A stretch of 37,786 nucleotides of DNA from Candidatus Sulfotelmatobacter kueseliae (lineage in GTDB: Bacteria; Acidobacteriota; Terriglobia; Terriglobales; Acidobacteriaceae). Position 1 is the first letter of the stretch; every line of letters starts with the position of its first letter. The notes below the pieces were generated by a model. That model ran no database searches and had not been told where the DNA came from. It saw nothing but the letters and a program-made list of their open reading frames with translations. A program made the position numbers and the translations under genes. Below are positions 1 to 7,241 of this stretch, piece after piece. The stretch is from positions 1-37,786 of the forward strand of contig OMOD01000006.1 of NCBI GenBank assembly GCA_900290255.1, written 5' to 3'.

Positions 1-69
1 TACCCGTTAAGGTATGTCCGCTTTCGAGGCGGATCGTTTCAACCGCTCACGCACCTCTCCGCGACAAAA

Positions 70-172
70 CAGTTGTCAGTGGTCAGTTGCCAGTAAAGGC
101 AGATTCCTCGCTGCGCTCGGAATGACAACGACTAAGACACGGCCAGCAGCGAACGACCAGCGACTAACGACG
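70..172. repeat. Degenerate 7-nt-period repeat, imperfect inverted halves
   Basis: CAGTTGT, CAGTGGT, CAGTTGC, CAGTAAA follow one another at 70-97 with an exact 7-nt step. At about 148-172 a second short run (CGAACGA, CCAGCGA, CTAACGA) has the same step and is roughly the reverse complement of the first, so the two could fold together. A short palindromic piece (CTCGCTGCGCTCGG, near 112-121) lies between them. The run sits just 3' of tadA. It belongs to the same kind of repeat as those at 657, 1676, 4393 and 30681. Confidence 0.6.
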
Positions 173-622
173 ATTTCTAAAGAACGCCTGCAGCATTTCC
201 GCGCTGCGTCCGGCCAGCACTCCCCCGCGAACCTCTACCTTATGGTTCAGTTGCGGATGATTCAGGAGTTGCAGCACCGACCGCACCGCCCCGGCCTTGG
301 GATCGTCCGCACCGTAAACCAGGTACCTGACCCGTGCCTGCACCAATGCGCCAGCACACATGGCGCACGGCTCAATTGTAGCAAACAGTTCGCAGTCTCC
401 CAGGCGATGGTTACCAACGGTTGCACCGGCTTCGCGCAGGGCGACGATCTCGGCGTGAGCCGTGGGATCGGAGCCGGTGATGTTCAGGTTCCATCCCCGG
501 CCCACGATGCGTCCCTCGCAAACAACCACCGCGCCGACCGGGACTTCTCCCGCCTCGAGCGCACGCTGGGCGCAACGCAAAGCCTCTTCCATCCAGAGTT
601 CGTCGAGGCTGGCGGGTGGCAC
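164..622 (-). CDS. tadA: tRNA-specific adenosine deaminase TadA
   Basis: Deaminates adenosine 34 to inosine in the anticodon of tRNA-Arg(ACG), in the cytoplasm. The cytidine-deaminase-fold zinc site is complete: HAEIVAL carries the His ligand and catalytic Glu, and PCAMCAGAL carries the two Cys ligands. EVPVGAVVV is the usual N-terminal strand. The open frame continues upstream to 715, but that extension is lysine/proline-rich, derives partly from a 7-nt repeat, and has no family similarity. A GTG at 622 gives 152 aa with about 9 residues before the WMEEAL helix, as in E. coli TadA. An ATG at 592 is the alternative. No clear Shine-Dalgarno supports either start. The last residues are basic, as expected for tRNA binding. 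Function is confident; the start is not. Confidence 0.93.
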   Translation of the reverse strand: MPPASLDELWMEEALRCAQRALEAGEVPVGAVVVCEGRIVGRGWNLNITGSDPTAHAEIVALREAGATVGNHRLGDCELFATIEPCAMCAGALVQARVRYLVYGADDPKAGAVRSVLQLLNHPQLNHKVEVRGGVLAGRSAEMLQAFFRNRR

Positions 623-656
623 GCTCAAGCCCGCTTTTGGCTTGAGTGGGGCGGTG

Positions 657-691
657 TTAGGTCTTAGGTCTTTGGTCTTAGGGTGTTGGTG
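657..691. repeat. 7-nt-period tandem repeat (TTAGGTC type)
   Basis: TTAGGTC, TTAGGTC, TTTGGTC, TTAGGGT, GTTGGTG follow with an exact 7-nt step. The array lies just upstream of tadA and is read through by the long tadA frame, which argues that the extra N-terminal residues of that frame are not real. Confidence 0.6.
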
Positions 692-821
692 TGCGGCTGT
701 TTTGCGGCGGACCACGGATCGACGTCTCCGCTCTGCATTCTATCGGTTTCCAGGAAGGGGCGAGCGACGGGCGATTCCAAGCGCGAGGTTCCCCACAACC
801 TCCCTGTCTTGCAACTCCCAA

Positions 822-977
822 TCAGATCACGTGCAGCACCGTGCGCACTACCTCGGGCACGACCGCGCGCGCCACCGCCGGAACCACGATCCTGACGACC
901 GGGTAGCCAACGACGACCGCGGGCGCAACGAGGAGCAGCCAGATTCTCATCGGCAAGTTGGTGAGATAGGCTCTCAT
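822..977 (-). CDS. Small hydrophobic membrane protein (51 aa)
   Basis: The ATG at 977 is preceded by AGAGAGG at a good distance, which favours it over the longer frame starting at 1058. The 51-residue product begins MRAYLTNLPMRIW and is then almost entirely Val/Ala/Ile/Leu (about residues 12-35), so it should form one or two membrane segments. Regularly spaced prolines and arginines (VVPAVARAVVPEVVRTV) give an amphipathic C-terminal half. No known family is recognised. It is divergent from nuoI and about 100 bp from tadA. The ribosome-binding site and composition make it a likely real gene, but its role is unknown. Confidence 0.5.
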   Translation of the reverse strand: MRAYLTNLPMRIWLLLVAPAVVVGYPVVRIVVPAVARAVVPEVVRTVLHVI

Positions 978-1186
978 GGCATCCTCTCTTAGTTTGATAC
1001 GGAGACGCCCTAGAAAAGGTTCCATGCCGACTCCGGGCAATCCTTTCGCCGCTTCCATGCTGTTCCTGCTGTGAAGATTGTCCTGCCCTGTTAGACGTTT
1101 GGAAATGAGAAGGGTGAGAGTCCAGGCGGACGTGTACCCCGGTCGGGTTTCGGCGATAGAACCGTTAATGTTATTCTAAGCAGGTT

Positions 1187-1648
1187 ATGGGCATGCCAAG
1201 CTTGCTGCGGAAAGTTTTTCTGCTGGACCTGGTGCAGGGGCTGAAGATCACCTTCCGTTACCAGGATCCGAAGGAAATTTGCACGGAGCAGTATCCGCTG
1301 GAACGGCCGCAAGTGGCGGAGCGTTACCGCGGGGCGCCGCGGCTGAACGTCAACCCTGACACCGACGAGACCATGTGCATTGCCTGCGACCTGTGCGCGC
1401 TGGCCTGCCCCGAACACCTGATCGTGGTCTCGAGTGAACGCAACGAAAAGACCCGCCGCAAGGAACTCACCAACTTCACCTACGACCTGAGCCGCTGCAT
1501 GTTCTGCGGCCTGTGCGAAGATGCCTGTCCCACCGACGCGCTGGAACTCACGCAGGATTTTGAGCTCGCCAGCTATTCACGCCAAGGCTGGATCTGGGAC
1601 CGTGAGACCCTGGAAAAAGGCCCGCTGCCGACGCAGTATCAGAAATAG
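1187..1648 (+). CDS. nuoI: NADH-quinone oxidoreductase subunit I (NuoI)
   Basis: Peripheral-arm subunit of respiratory complex I that carries clusters N6a and N6b and passes electrons toward quinone at the inner membrane. Two complete 4Fe-4S motifs are visible: CIACDLCALACP (about residues 63-74) and CMFCGLCEDACP (about 104-115). The N-terminal amphipathic stretch (LVQGLKITFRYQDPKE) and EQYPLERP precede them as in the family. At 153 aa it has normal length. No other nuo gene is nearby, so this is a stand-alone copy. Split nuo loci are common in this phylum, but whether it joins the main complex cannot be told here. The ribosome-binding site is weak. It is convergent with the agmatine deiminase gene, with a strong hairpin between them. 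Confidence 0.93.
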   Translation: MGMPSLLRKVFLLDLVQGLKITFRYQDPKEICTEQYPLERPQVAERYRGAPRLNVNPDTDETMCIACDLCALACPEHLIVVSSERNEKTRRKELTNFTYDLSRCMFCGLCEDACPTDALELTQDFELASYSRQGWIWDRETLEKGPLPTQYQK

Positions 1649-1675
1649 CCGAGCGCCGTGACCGGCGGAATTTAC

Positions 1676-1758
1676 GATTTCCGATTGACGATTGCCGATT
1701 GAGAGCCACACCGTCGCGGTTCGTTCAATCGAAAATCGTCAATCGTCAATCGGAAATC
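1676..1758. terminator. Palindromic 7-nt-period repeat between convergent genes
   Basis: GATTTCCGATTGACGATTG (1676-1694) and its exact reverse complement at 1740-1758 form a 19-bp perfect stem. Each arm is itself a heptamer array: CGATTGA/CGATTGC/CGATTGA on the left, TCAATCG/AAAATCG/TCAATCG/TCAATCG/GAAATCG on the right. It lies between the stop codons of nuoI (plus) and the agmatine deiminase gene (minus), so it could end transcription from both sides. There is no T-run on either strand, so a conventional intrinsic terminator is not certain. Confidence 0.6.
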
Positions 1759-1763
1759 GCAGA

Positions 1764-3020
1764 TCAAGCCGGCTGTTGTTGCGTCATGCAGTGCATCGCA
1801 CCCAGTCCCCAGATGAAATCTCCGGAGTAAATGGGAACGATCTCGCGTTCAGGAAAGAGTTGCGCGAGCGTGTTGAGCGCGATGCGGTCATTGGGACGAT
1901 TGAAGACCGGGACGAGCACGACTCCGTTGGCGATATAAAAGTTGGCGTAGCTGGCGGGCAAACGGCGGCCCTCGAAGACGACGGGTTGGGGCATGGGGAT
2001 TTCGACCACCGTCAACTGCCTGCCGTCCTGATTGCGGGCGGCTTCGAGGCGGCGCAGGTTGGCGAGCAGCGGGGCGTGATTCGCGTCTTTGGAATTATGC
2101 TCGACCATGGTTACGACCGTGTCTTTGGAGACGAAGCGGGTGAGGTCGTCGACGTGGCCGTGGGTGTCGTCGCCGACGATGCCGCGTCCGAGCCAGATAG
2201 TGTGGGTGCAGCCGAGGTAATCGGCGAAAGCTTTCTCGTAGTGGATGCGCATCATGTGCGGATTGCGTTCCTGCACCTTACTGAGCAGGCATTCTTCGGT
2301 GGTGAGGAGGGTTCCGGCTCCGTTGACGTCGATCGAACCGCCTTCGAGGACAATGCGCTTGCCGCCGGAAGTGGGAACGGTTTCATGTGGGTGCCCCATC
2401 CTTCGCGATTTTCGAAGGGTGGGAATGGCGGCTTTGATCATCAGACTGCCGATTTTGTCATCGTGCCGCCAGTTCGAGTATTTCGCCCAGCCGTTGAAAC
2501 GGAACTTGAGGGCGAGATGGGAAGGGCACGAGTGTACTCGTGCCGCTAAGCGCTGCAACTGAGATTGGGCTTTAGCCCCTGGGGGACGACCTTCATGTGG
2601 GGACAGCTGCCGGGCCTCCGGCCCGGCCGGACGGCCGAGGGCGGCCGTCCCCACATGGTCATGCTTCAAAAAGATGCATCCTGAGTCGCGCAGCCAAACG
2701 CGGTTGGTGGGCCAGCGGTGGAAGCGGATATTCCCAGAAAAAGCGTCGGCGCGCTCGAGGACTCTGCGGGCCTGTCTCGCGGCGGCGGCATTCTGAACGA
2801 TCAACTCGACGCGCTCATGCTTCGCCAGGCGGCGGATGATCTCGGCATACAACCACGGAATCGGCTCAAACTTTCCCGGCCAGTCGCCGTGGAAGTGAGG
2901 CCAGGCCAGCCAGGTGGCGGCGTGAGGCTCCCACTCGGCGGGCATACGGTAGCCGAGCGCGGCAGGGGCTGTTGCGATCAGTGTTGTGGAAGGTTTACTT
3001 CTTTTTGAAGATGGCGACAT
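1764..3020 (-). CDS. aguA: Agmatine deiminase with in-frame palindromic insertions
   Basis: Converts agmatine to N-carbamoylputrescine and ammonia (peptidyl-arginine-deiminase-fold family). Family signatures are clear: MPAEWEPHAATWLAWPH near the N-terminus, RDSG at 111-114, LEGGSIDVNGAGTLLTTEECLL at about 225-246, GDDTHGHVDDLTRFV, and the catalytic Cys411 in the C-terminal MHCMTQQ. At 418 aa it exceeds the family's usual 340-370. The excess lies in residues about 120-169, after RDSGCIFLK and before FRFNGW, and about 199-216, before RIVLEGG. Both stretches are encoded by palindromic elements (2525-2657 and 2395-2423) with no family similarity. The start overlaps the upstream secreted-protein gene by 26 bp, and the amidase gene lies just beyond. 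All recognised catalytic motifs survive, but activity with these inserts is untested. Confidence 0.9.
   Translation of the reverse strand: MSPSSKRSKPSTTLIATAPAALGYRMPAEWEPHAATWLAWPHFHGDWPGKFEPIPWLYAEIIRRLAKHERVELIVQNAAAARQARRVLERADAFSGNIRFHRWPTNRVWLRDSGCIFLKHDHVGTAALGRPAGPEARQLSPHEGRPPGAKAQSQLQRLAARVHSCPSHLALKFRFNGWAKYSNWRHDDKIGSLMIKAAIPTLRKSRRMGHPHETVPTSGGKRIVLEGGSIDVNGAGTLLTTEECLLSKVQERNPHMMRIHYEKAFADYLGCTHTIWLGRGIVGDDTHGHVDDLTRFVSKDTVVTMVEHNSKDANHAPLLANLRRLEAARNQDGRQLTVVEIPMPQPVVFEGRRLPASYANFYIANGVVLVPVFNRPNDRIALNTLAQLFPEREIVPIYSGDFIWGLGAMHCMTQQQPA
2395..2423. repeat. Small hairpin element, class A, copy 1 (inside aguA)
   Basis: An 11-bp stem, CCCATCCTTCG / CGAAGGGTGGG, encloses the loop CGATTTT. 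It has the same architecture as the elements at 8423 and 16503, with different but still paired stem bases. In the aguA frame it encodes about PTLRKSRRMG. Confidence 0.7.
2525..2657. repeat. Palindrome cluster inserted in the aguA coding frame
   Basis: Three inverted repeats lie in succession. The first is GGCACGAG/CTCGTGCC with a TGTA loop (about 2525-2545). The second is a GGGCTTTAGCCCC piece (about 2569-2581). The third is a long palindrome bounded by CATGTGGGGAC and GTCCCCACATG (2594-2657), with a GGGCC-rich core. The last is the class B element also found at 7088, 22755 and 23834. The cluster has no stop in the agmatine deiminase frame. Confidence 0.7.
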
Positions 3021-3441
3021 AGCAGTCCAGGGTCTTAAGCTTGATTGGTGGCGAACTTTTGAAGGCGTCGGTGAGGAGATAAGTTCCTCCGATTTGTTCG
3101 AGGCTCACTTGGGATACAAACCTGGGCGCCTTCTCATCGCACGAATGGTCGCGGAATACATCCACCGCTAACGTCAGAGTCCCGTCGAAATACTTCTGAT
3201 CAATTTGGGTTGTACCAAAGCTGCTGAAGACAACCTTCACATACTTGTCCCTCTGTTTCTGGCTATCGGTTTCCAGGACAACCACTTCCTCGTTTTGCAC
3301 GATGGACGCAGCTTTCGAAGCGTGCTTCATCAGGTCATAGCCAACGATCCTGCCGTTTAGCTGTTGTGTTTTGGCAAGACAAACGAGCGCGAAGGCCAGG
3401 ATCGAAAGCGCGGTCAGTACTGCTCTGTTGTGTCGTGGCAA
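2995..3441 (-). CDS. Small secreted or anchored protein of unknown function
   Basis: No family is recognised. The frame is open from an ATG at 3492, but that start would overlap the amidase gene by 41 bp. A TTG at 3441 just after the amidase stop gives a cleaner signal sequence: a short basic N-terminus (PRHNR), then AVLTALSILAFALVCLA and a likely cleavage site near AKTQQ. The TTG has no convincing Shine-Dalgarno, so the start is open. The mature part of about 125 residues is mixed in charge, with two Cys (DHSCDEK, LDCYVA) and a lysine-rich end (FKKK). It is sandwiched between aguB and aguA on the same strand and overlaps aguA by 26 bp, so it is co-transcribed with them, though a link to polyamines is not evident. 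Confidence 0.6.
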   Translation of the reverse strand: MPRHNRAVLTALSILAFALVCLAKTQQLNGRIVGYDLMKHASKAASIVQNEEVVVLETDSQKQRDKYVKVVFSSFGTTQIDQKYFDGTLTLAVDVFRDHSCDEKAPRFVSQVSLEQIGGTYLLTDAFKSSPPIKLKTLDCYVAIFKKK

Positions 3442-3451
3442 GGGAAATACC

Positions 3452-4354
3452 CTAGTCCAGCAGGCGGCTGGTGATGGACGCATAGCTGTCAATACGACGG
3501 TCGCGCAGGAAAGGCCAGTTGCGGCGGATTTCTTCCAGCGCCTTCAAATCCACGTCACCCACCAGGATTTCTTCGCGATCATGCGAGGCCTCGGCCAGCA
3601 CGCGGCCAAACGGATCGCAGAAAAACGAGCCGCCCCAGAACTCGAGCCCGTGGCCGGGCGCGGACTTGCCGCGGACATTGCCGGTTTCGAAGCCGACGCG
3701 GTTCACGACGGCAACATAGACTCCGTTGGCGATGGCGTGCGCGCGCTGGATGGTGCGCCAGGCGTCGTGCTGCGCCGCGCCGACTTCGGCCTTTTCAGCC
3801 GGATGCCAGCCAATCGCCGTCGGATAAAAAAGCACGTGCGCTCCCTGTAACGCCGTCAGGCGCGCGCCTTCCGGATACCACTGATCCCAGCAGACCAGCG
3901 TGCCCAACCGGCCGGCGCTGGTGTCGAGGGCGCGGAATCCGAGGTCGCCGGGGGTGAAGTAGAACTTCTCGTAATAGAGGGGGTCGTCAGGGATGTGCAT
4001 CTTGCGGTAAAGCCCGCGCAGGGAACCGTCGCTGTCAAACGTGGCGGCGGTATTGTGATAGACCCCCGCAGCGCGCTTTTCGAAAAGTGAGGCGATGAGC
4101 ACGATTCCGTTGCTGCGCGCCGCGGCCGAGAGTTTCTCCGACGTGGGACCGGGAATGGTCTCGGCCAGATCGAACAGGGAATGATCTTCCCGCTGGCAGA
4201 AATACTGCGTCGCAAAAAGCTCGGGCAGGCAAACCACCCGGGCGCCGCGGCCGGCGGCGTCCGCAACCCGGCTGAGGGCTTTTTCAAGATTCTGTTCCGG
4301 GTCCGGGCCGCAAGACATCTGGATCAGGGCCACACGAAACTTTTCTGGGGGCAC
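3452..4354 (-). CDS. aguB: N-carbamoylputrescine amidase (nitrilase superfamily)
   Basis: Hydrolyses N-carbamoylputrescine to putrescine, CO2 and ammonia, the step after agmatine deiminase. The nitrilase catalytic triad is visible: Glu in CLPELFATQYFC, Lys in YRKMHIPDDPLYYEKFYF and Cys in LVCWDQWYPEGAR. The sequence around the Lys (PDDP..YEKFYFTPGD) is characteristic of carbamoylputrescine amidases. A GTG at 4354 is preceded by GGAGG nine bases upstream and gives 300 aa, the family's usual length. An ATG at 4384 adds ten residues but lacks such a site. It is first in a minus-strand unit with the small secreted protein and aguA. The pair makes the plant-type putrescine route very likely. Confidence 0.93.
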   Translation of the reverse strand: MPPEKFRVALIQMSCGPDPEQNLEKALSRVADAAGRGARVVCLPELFATQYFCQREDHSLFDLAETIPGPTSEKLSAAARSNGIVLIASLFEKRAAGVYHNTAATFDSDGSLRGLYRKMHIPDDPLYYEKFYFTPGDLGFRALDTSAGRLGTLVCWDQWYPEGARLTALQGAHVLFYPTAIGWHPAEKAEVGAAQHDAWRTIQRAHAIANGVYVAVVNRVGFETGNVRGKSAPGHGLEFWGGSFFCDPFGRVLAEASHDREEILVGDVDLKALEEIRRNWPFLRDRRIDSYASITSRLLD

Positions 4355-4392
4355 GCGTTCCGACCTCCGCGAACAATATAGCACTCAGAACA

Positions 4393-4469
4393 GACCTCGG
4401 ACCTCAGACGTCAGACCTCAGGGGCTGGACCTCGGACCTCGGACCTCAGACCTCAGACTTCGGACTTCA
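4393..4469. repeat. 7-nt-period tandem array (GACCTCR type), 11 units
   Basis: Eleven consecutive heptamers in exact register: GACCTCG, GACCTCA, GACGTCA, GACCTCA, GGGGCTG, GACCTCG, GACCTCG, GACCTCA, GACCTCA, GACTTCG, GACTTCA. One unit (GGGGCTG, 4421-4427) has diverged but keeps the length. The array is in the divergent intergenic region between aguB (minus) and the S53 peptidase gene (plus). The same heptamer recurs at 30681-30755. Confidence 0.85.
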
Positions 4470-4559
4470 GAGCAAGTCGGCAGTACGCTTGCCGAGCGCA
4501 GGCTTTTTCGAGCTTCGCATGAAAGTCTTTTCACAGTATCGGGAGCGGCAGAGCTGGTG

Positions 4560-4661
4560 TACAATCGAGGCCATTTCTGGGAGCCGAAAGGGTGGGCTTC
4601 GGCTGAAAAGCCGCGTCAGCAAAGGAACTGCAGGTTCCCCGTGCCGGGCAAAGGAGAATCC
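4560..4661 (+). promoter_or_regulatory. Possible -10 box and structured 5' leader of the S53 peptidase
   Basis: TACAAT at 4560-4565 could be a -10 box; no good -35 is seen. The region downstream can fold into AGCCGAA/TTCGGCT around an 8-base loop (about 4582-4604) and GGAAC/GTTCC around TGCAG (4624-4638). These are followed by CCCGTGCCGGG and the AAGGAG ribosome-binding site at 4651-4656. I do not recognise it as any riboswitch class I can name from memory. Confidence 0.35.
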
Positions 4662-6941
4662 ATGACTCGAAGAATCACTGCATCTTTGTTCACCATCGTC
4701 GCGCTGGTATCGTTCTTGAATGTTGTTTGTGGTGCGCAGTCGTCGCCACTCTGGACTCATCACGTGCGTGAAGCGACGCTCAACGGAGAAGCGCGGTCGC
4801 TCGGGCGTCTTCCCGCGACTGAGCCTATGCGCCTTGTCATGGTTCTTCCACTCCGCAGGCAGGTCGCGTTAGAGCGCTTCCTGAAGGAACTCTACGATCC
4901 TTACAGCCCGTCTTACCGGCACTTCCTGACGGTCGAGGAGTTCACGGCGAGGTTCGGTCCCAGCCAGCAGGATTACGATGCCGTAATTCGTTTCGCGGAA
5001 ACGCACGGCTTGACGGTTGTAGGCACGTCCCGCAATCGCGTGAACCTGGATGTCACGGGGTCGGTGTCGAGCATCGAGGAAGCCTTTCATCTGACCCTGG
5101 GCGTTTACCAGTACCCCACGGAAAACCGGTTTTTCTACGCTCCCGATCGGGAGCCCACGCCGGATCTGGCGGTGCGGCTATGGCACATCTCGGGACTGGA
5201 TAACTATTCGATCCCGCGTCCGGCTCTGATGCGTAGAGAAGAGGGCAGAGATGCGAAGCCCGCCGCTACGACTGGCTCCGGCCCGAGCGCCTCGTTCCTC
5301 GGCAGCGACATGAGGGCGGCGTACTACGGTGGCTCCCTTACCGGCAGCGGGCAGTCGCTCGGTTTGCTGGAGTATTACGGAACGGATTTGTCCGACTTGA
5401 ACGCCTATTACAAGAACGTGGGTCAAACCAACAACGTCCCAATCACTCTCGACTCCACCGACGGAACCAGTAAGAGCTGCGTTTATCCAAGCTGTGACGA
5501 TACCGAACAGACGCTGGACATGACGCAGGCGCTCGGCATGTCACCTGGCCTGTCGAGCCTGGTGATGTACATCGGATCGACCGATTCCGCCATTTTTAAC
5601 GCTATGGCCACAGCCAGTCCGCTGAATGCGCAGTTGAGTTCTTCGTGGACGTGGAGCCCGGCTGACCCCAGCAACGACAACCCGTACTTCGAGGAGTTCG
5701 CGGCGCAGGGTCAGAATTTGTTTCAAGCGGCCGGTGACAGCGGAAAGTGGACATCATCTTCTGAGATTTATCCGTCGGATGATGTGTATGTCACCTCGGT
5801 TGGTGGCACGGACCTGGAGACCAGCAGCGCGGCTGGACCTTGGGCCTCGGAAACCGCCTGGGTTGACGGCGGCGGCGGCATTTCGCCGGACAAGTTTGCG
5901 ATCCCTTCCTGGCAGACAGCCGCCGCCAGCGGTTGCTCCTCGTGTTCCCAAACTTATCGCAACGGCCCGGACGTTTCGGCCAACGCGAACTTCACGTTTT
6001 ACGTTTGCGCCGACCAGACTACCTGCACGGCGAATGAGTATGGCGGGACCAGTTTCGCGACGCCCATGTGGGCTGGCTATCTGGCTCTGGTGAACCAACA
6101 GGCGGTCGCGAATGGCAACCGCGTGCTCGGCTTCATCAATCCGAGTCTCTATCCGATCGGTTCCGGCTCGAGCTACGACACCGATTTTCACGACATTACC
6201 AGCGGCAGCAATGGCTATTCGGCAACCACAGGCTACGACTTGGCGACCGGGTGGGGCAGCCCCAACGGAAGCGGCCTGATTAGCTCACTGGCCGGGAGTT
6301 CGTCAACGCCAGGTTTCAGCCTCTCGGCATCACCCGCTTCGGTCCCGGTGGTGCAGGGCAATTCGGGGCAATCCACCATCACCAGTACGGTGACGGGCGG
6401 CTTCGACGGGGTCATAACATTGACCGCGAGTGGCCAGCCGACGGGCGTGACCGTAACCTTCAGCCCAGGCTCGATCACTGGGGCTGGAACTTCGACCATG
6501 ACGATCGCCGTAGCTTCGTCTACAGCCACCGGCACCTACAAGATTACGGTCACCGGGACTTCGGGCAGCACAGTCGAAACCACGACCGTCTCGCTGACCG
6601 TGACCGGGACGAGTCCGAACTTCACCATCAGCGCATCGCCCACATCAATTAGCGCTGCCAGGGGCAGCTCCGGCAGGTCCACCATCACGACAGCGATCTC
6701 TGGCGGCTTCAACGCGGCGATTACTTTGTCTGCCTCGGGAGAGGGAAGCGCCAACAGCGTGACCTTCAGCCCCAGCTCCATCGCGGCACCGGGCTCAGGG
6801 ACGGCAACCATGACGGTCAAGGTGGGTAACAACGCCAGGACGGGGAACCACACGATCACCATCACGGGCACGGGCGGAGGCGTGACGCATACGACCACGG
6901 TTACGCTCGACGTCCTGCGCTCAGGTTTCAAGAAGCACTAA
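4662..6941 (+). CDS. Secreted S53 (sedolisin/pro-kumamolisin) peptidase
   Basis: An acid-active serine-carboxyl endopeptidase, exported. The ATG at 4662 has AAGGAG six bases upstream and starts a signal peptide (MTRRITASLFTIVALVSF..., cleavage near CGAQSS). Residues about 30-185 match the pro-kumamolisin activation domain. The catalytic residues are in place: Glu282 and Asp286 in DTEQTLDMTQALGMSPG, Asp359 in AAGDSG (oxyanion), and Ser464 in GGTSFATPMWAGY. The calcium-site segment (FHDITSGSNG...GYDLATGWGSPNG) follows. Residues about 550-755 are two Ser/Thr/Gly-rich Ig-like repeats (FSLSASPASV..., FTISASPTSI...), probably for surface or substrate binding. At 759 aa it is typical of the acidobacterial long form. 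It is monocistronic, with a strong terminator just downstream. Confidence 0.93.
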   Translation: MTRRITASLFTIVALVSFLNVVCGAQSSPLWTHHVREATLNGEARSLGRLPATEPMRLVMVLPLRRQVALERFLKELYDPYSPSYRHFLTVEEFTARFGPSQQDYDAVIRFAETHGLTVVGTSRNRVNLDVTGSVSSIEEAFHLTLGVYQYPTENRFFYAPDREPTPDLAVRLWHISGLDNYSIPRPALMRREEGRDAKPAATTGSGPSASFLGSDMRAAYYGGSLTGSGQSLGLLEYYGTDLSDLNAYYKNVGQTNNVPITLDSTDGTSKSCVYPSCDDTEQTLDMTQALGMSPGLSSLVMYIGSTDSAIFNAMATASPLNAQLSSSWTWSPADPSNDNPYFEEFAAQGQNLFQAAGDSGKWTSSSEIYPSDDVYVTSVGGTDLETSSAAGPWASETAWVDGGGGISPDKFAIPSWQTAAASGCSSCSQTYRNGPDVSANANFTFYVCADQTTCTANEYGGTSFATPMWAGYLALVNQQAVANGNRVLGFINPSLYPIGSGSSYDTDFHDITSGSNGYSATTGYDLATGWGSPNGSGLISSLAGSSSTPGFSLSASPASVPVVQGNSGQSTITSTVTGGFDGVITLTASGQPTGVTVTFSPGSITGAGTSTMTIAVASSTATGTYKITVTGTSGSTVETTTVSLTVTGTSPNFTISASPTSISAARGSSGRSTITTAISGGFNAAITLSASGEGSANSVTFSPSSIAAPGSGTATMTVKVGNNARTGNHTITITGTGGGVTHTTTVTLDVLRSGFKKH

Positions 6942-6966
6942 CGCCGGTGACCGGCAGGCAGCGCTG

Positions 6967-6997
6967 AAGCCCGGACCGTAAAGGTCCGGGCTTTTTT
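6967..6997 (+). terminator. Rho-independent terminator after the S53 peptidase
   Basis: AAGCCCGGACC (6967-6977) pairs perfectly with GGTCCGGGCTT (6983-6993) around GTAAA. A run of Ts ends the stem. It lies 25 bp after the stop codon. Confidence 0.92.
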
Positions 6998-7087
6998 CGT
7001 GATCGTGCCGTACCAGAGGCCGATATGTGAAAAGACGCTCCAGGATCCGCCTGTGATGTCCCAGTTTGGTGGTTCCGATGGACCGAG

Positions 7088-7139
7088 CTGTCGAGCTTCG
7101 CTCGACTGGACAGCCGAGGGCGGCTGTCCCCACATGGTT
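7088..7139. repeat. Class B double hairpin (copy identical to 23834-23885)
   Basis: GTCGAG/CTCGAC around CTTCG is followed by CAGCCG/CGGCTG around AGGG, then TCCCCACATGGTT. The 52 bases are identical to those at 23834-23885, 16.7 kb away, while the flanks differ. Divergent relatives lie at 2594-2657 and 22755-22802. Confidence 0.8.
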
Positions 7140-7241
7140 GTTTCTGCAAACTGAGACGTTCATCTCTCTTGCCCGTGGCATCAACGCCTGCCCTTCTTGT
7201 AGAGTAGTTCATTCGGGAATGGACCAGCTTGGAGGCTCGCC

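Noticed and set aside
1692..2549. 285-codon plus-strand frame over aguA
   Set aside because: Shadow of agmatine deiminase; composition is typical of antisense frames.
4393..4469. CRISPR array
   Set aside because: Units are 7 nt and contiguous, with no spacers.
4582..4661. Cyclic-di-GMP or other known riboswitch before the S53 gene
   Set aside because: The loop and receptor sequences expected of the classes I could recall are not there; left as an unassigned leader.
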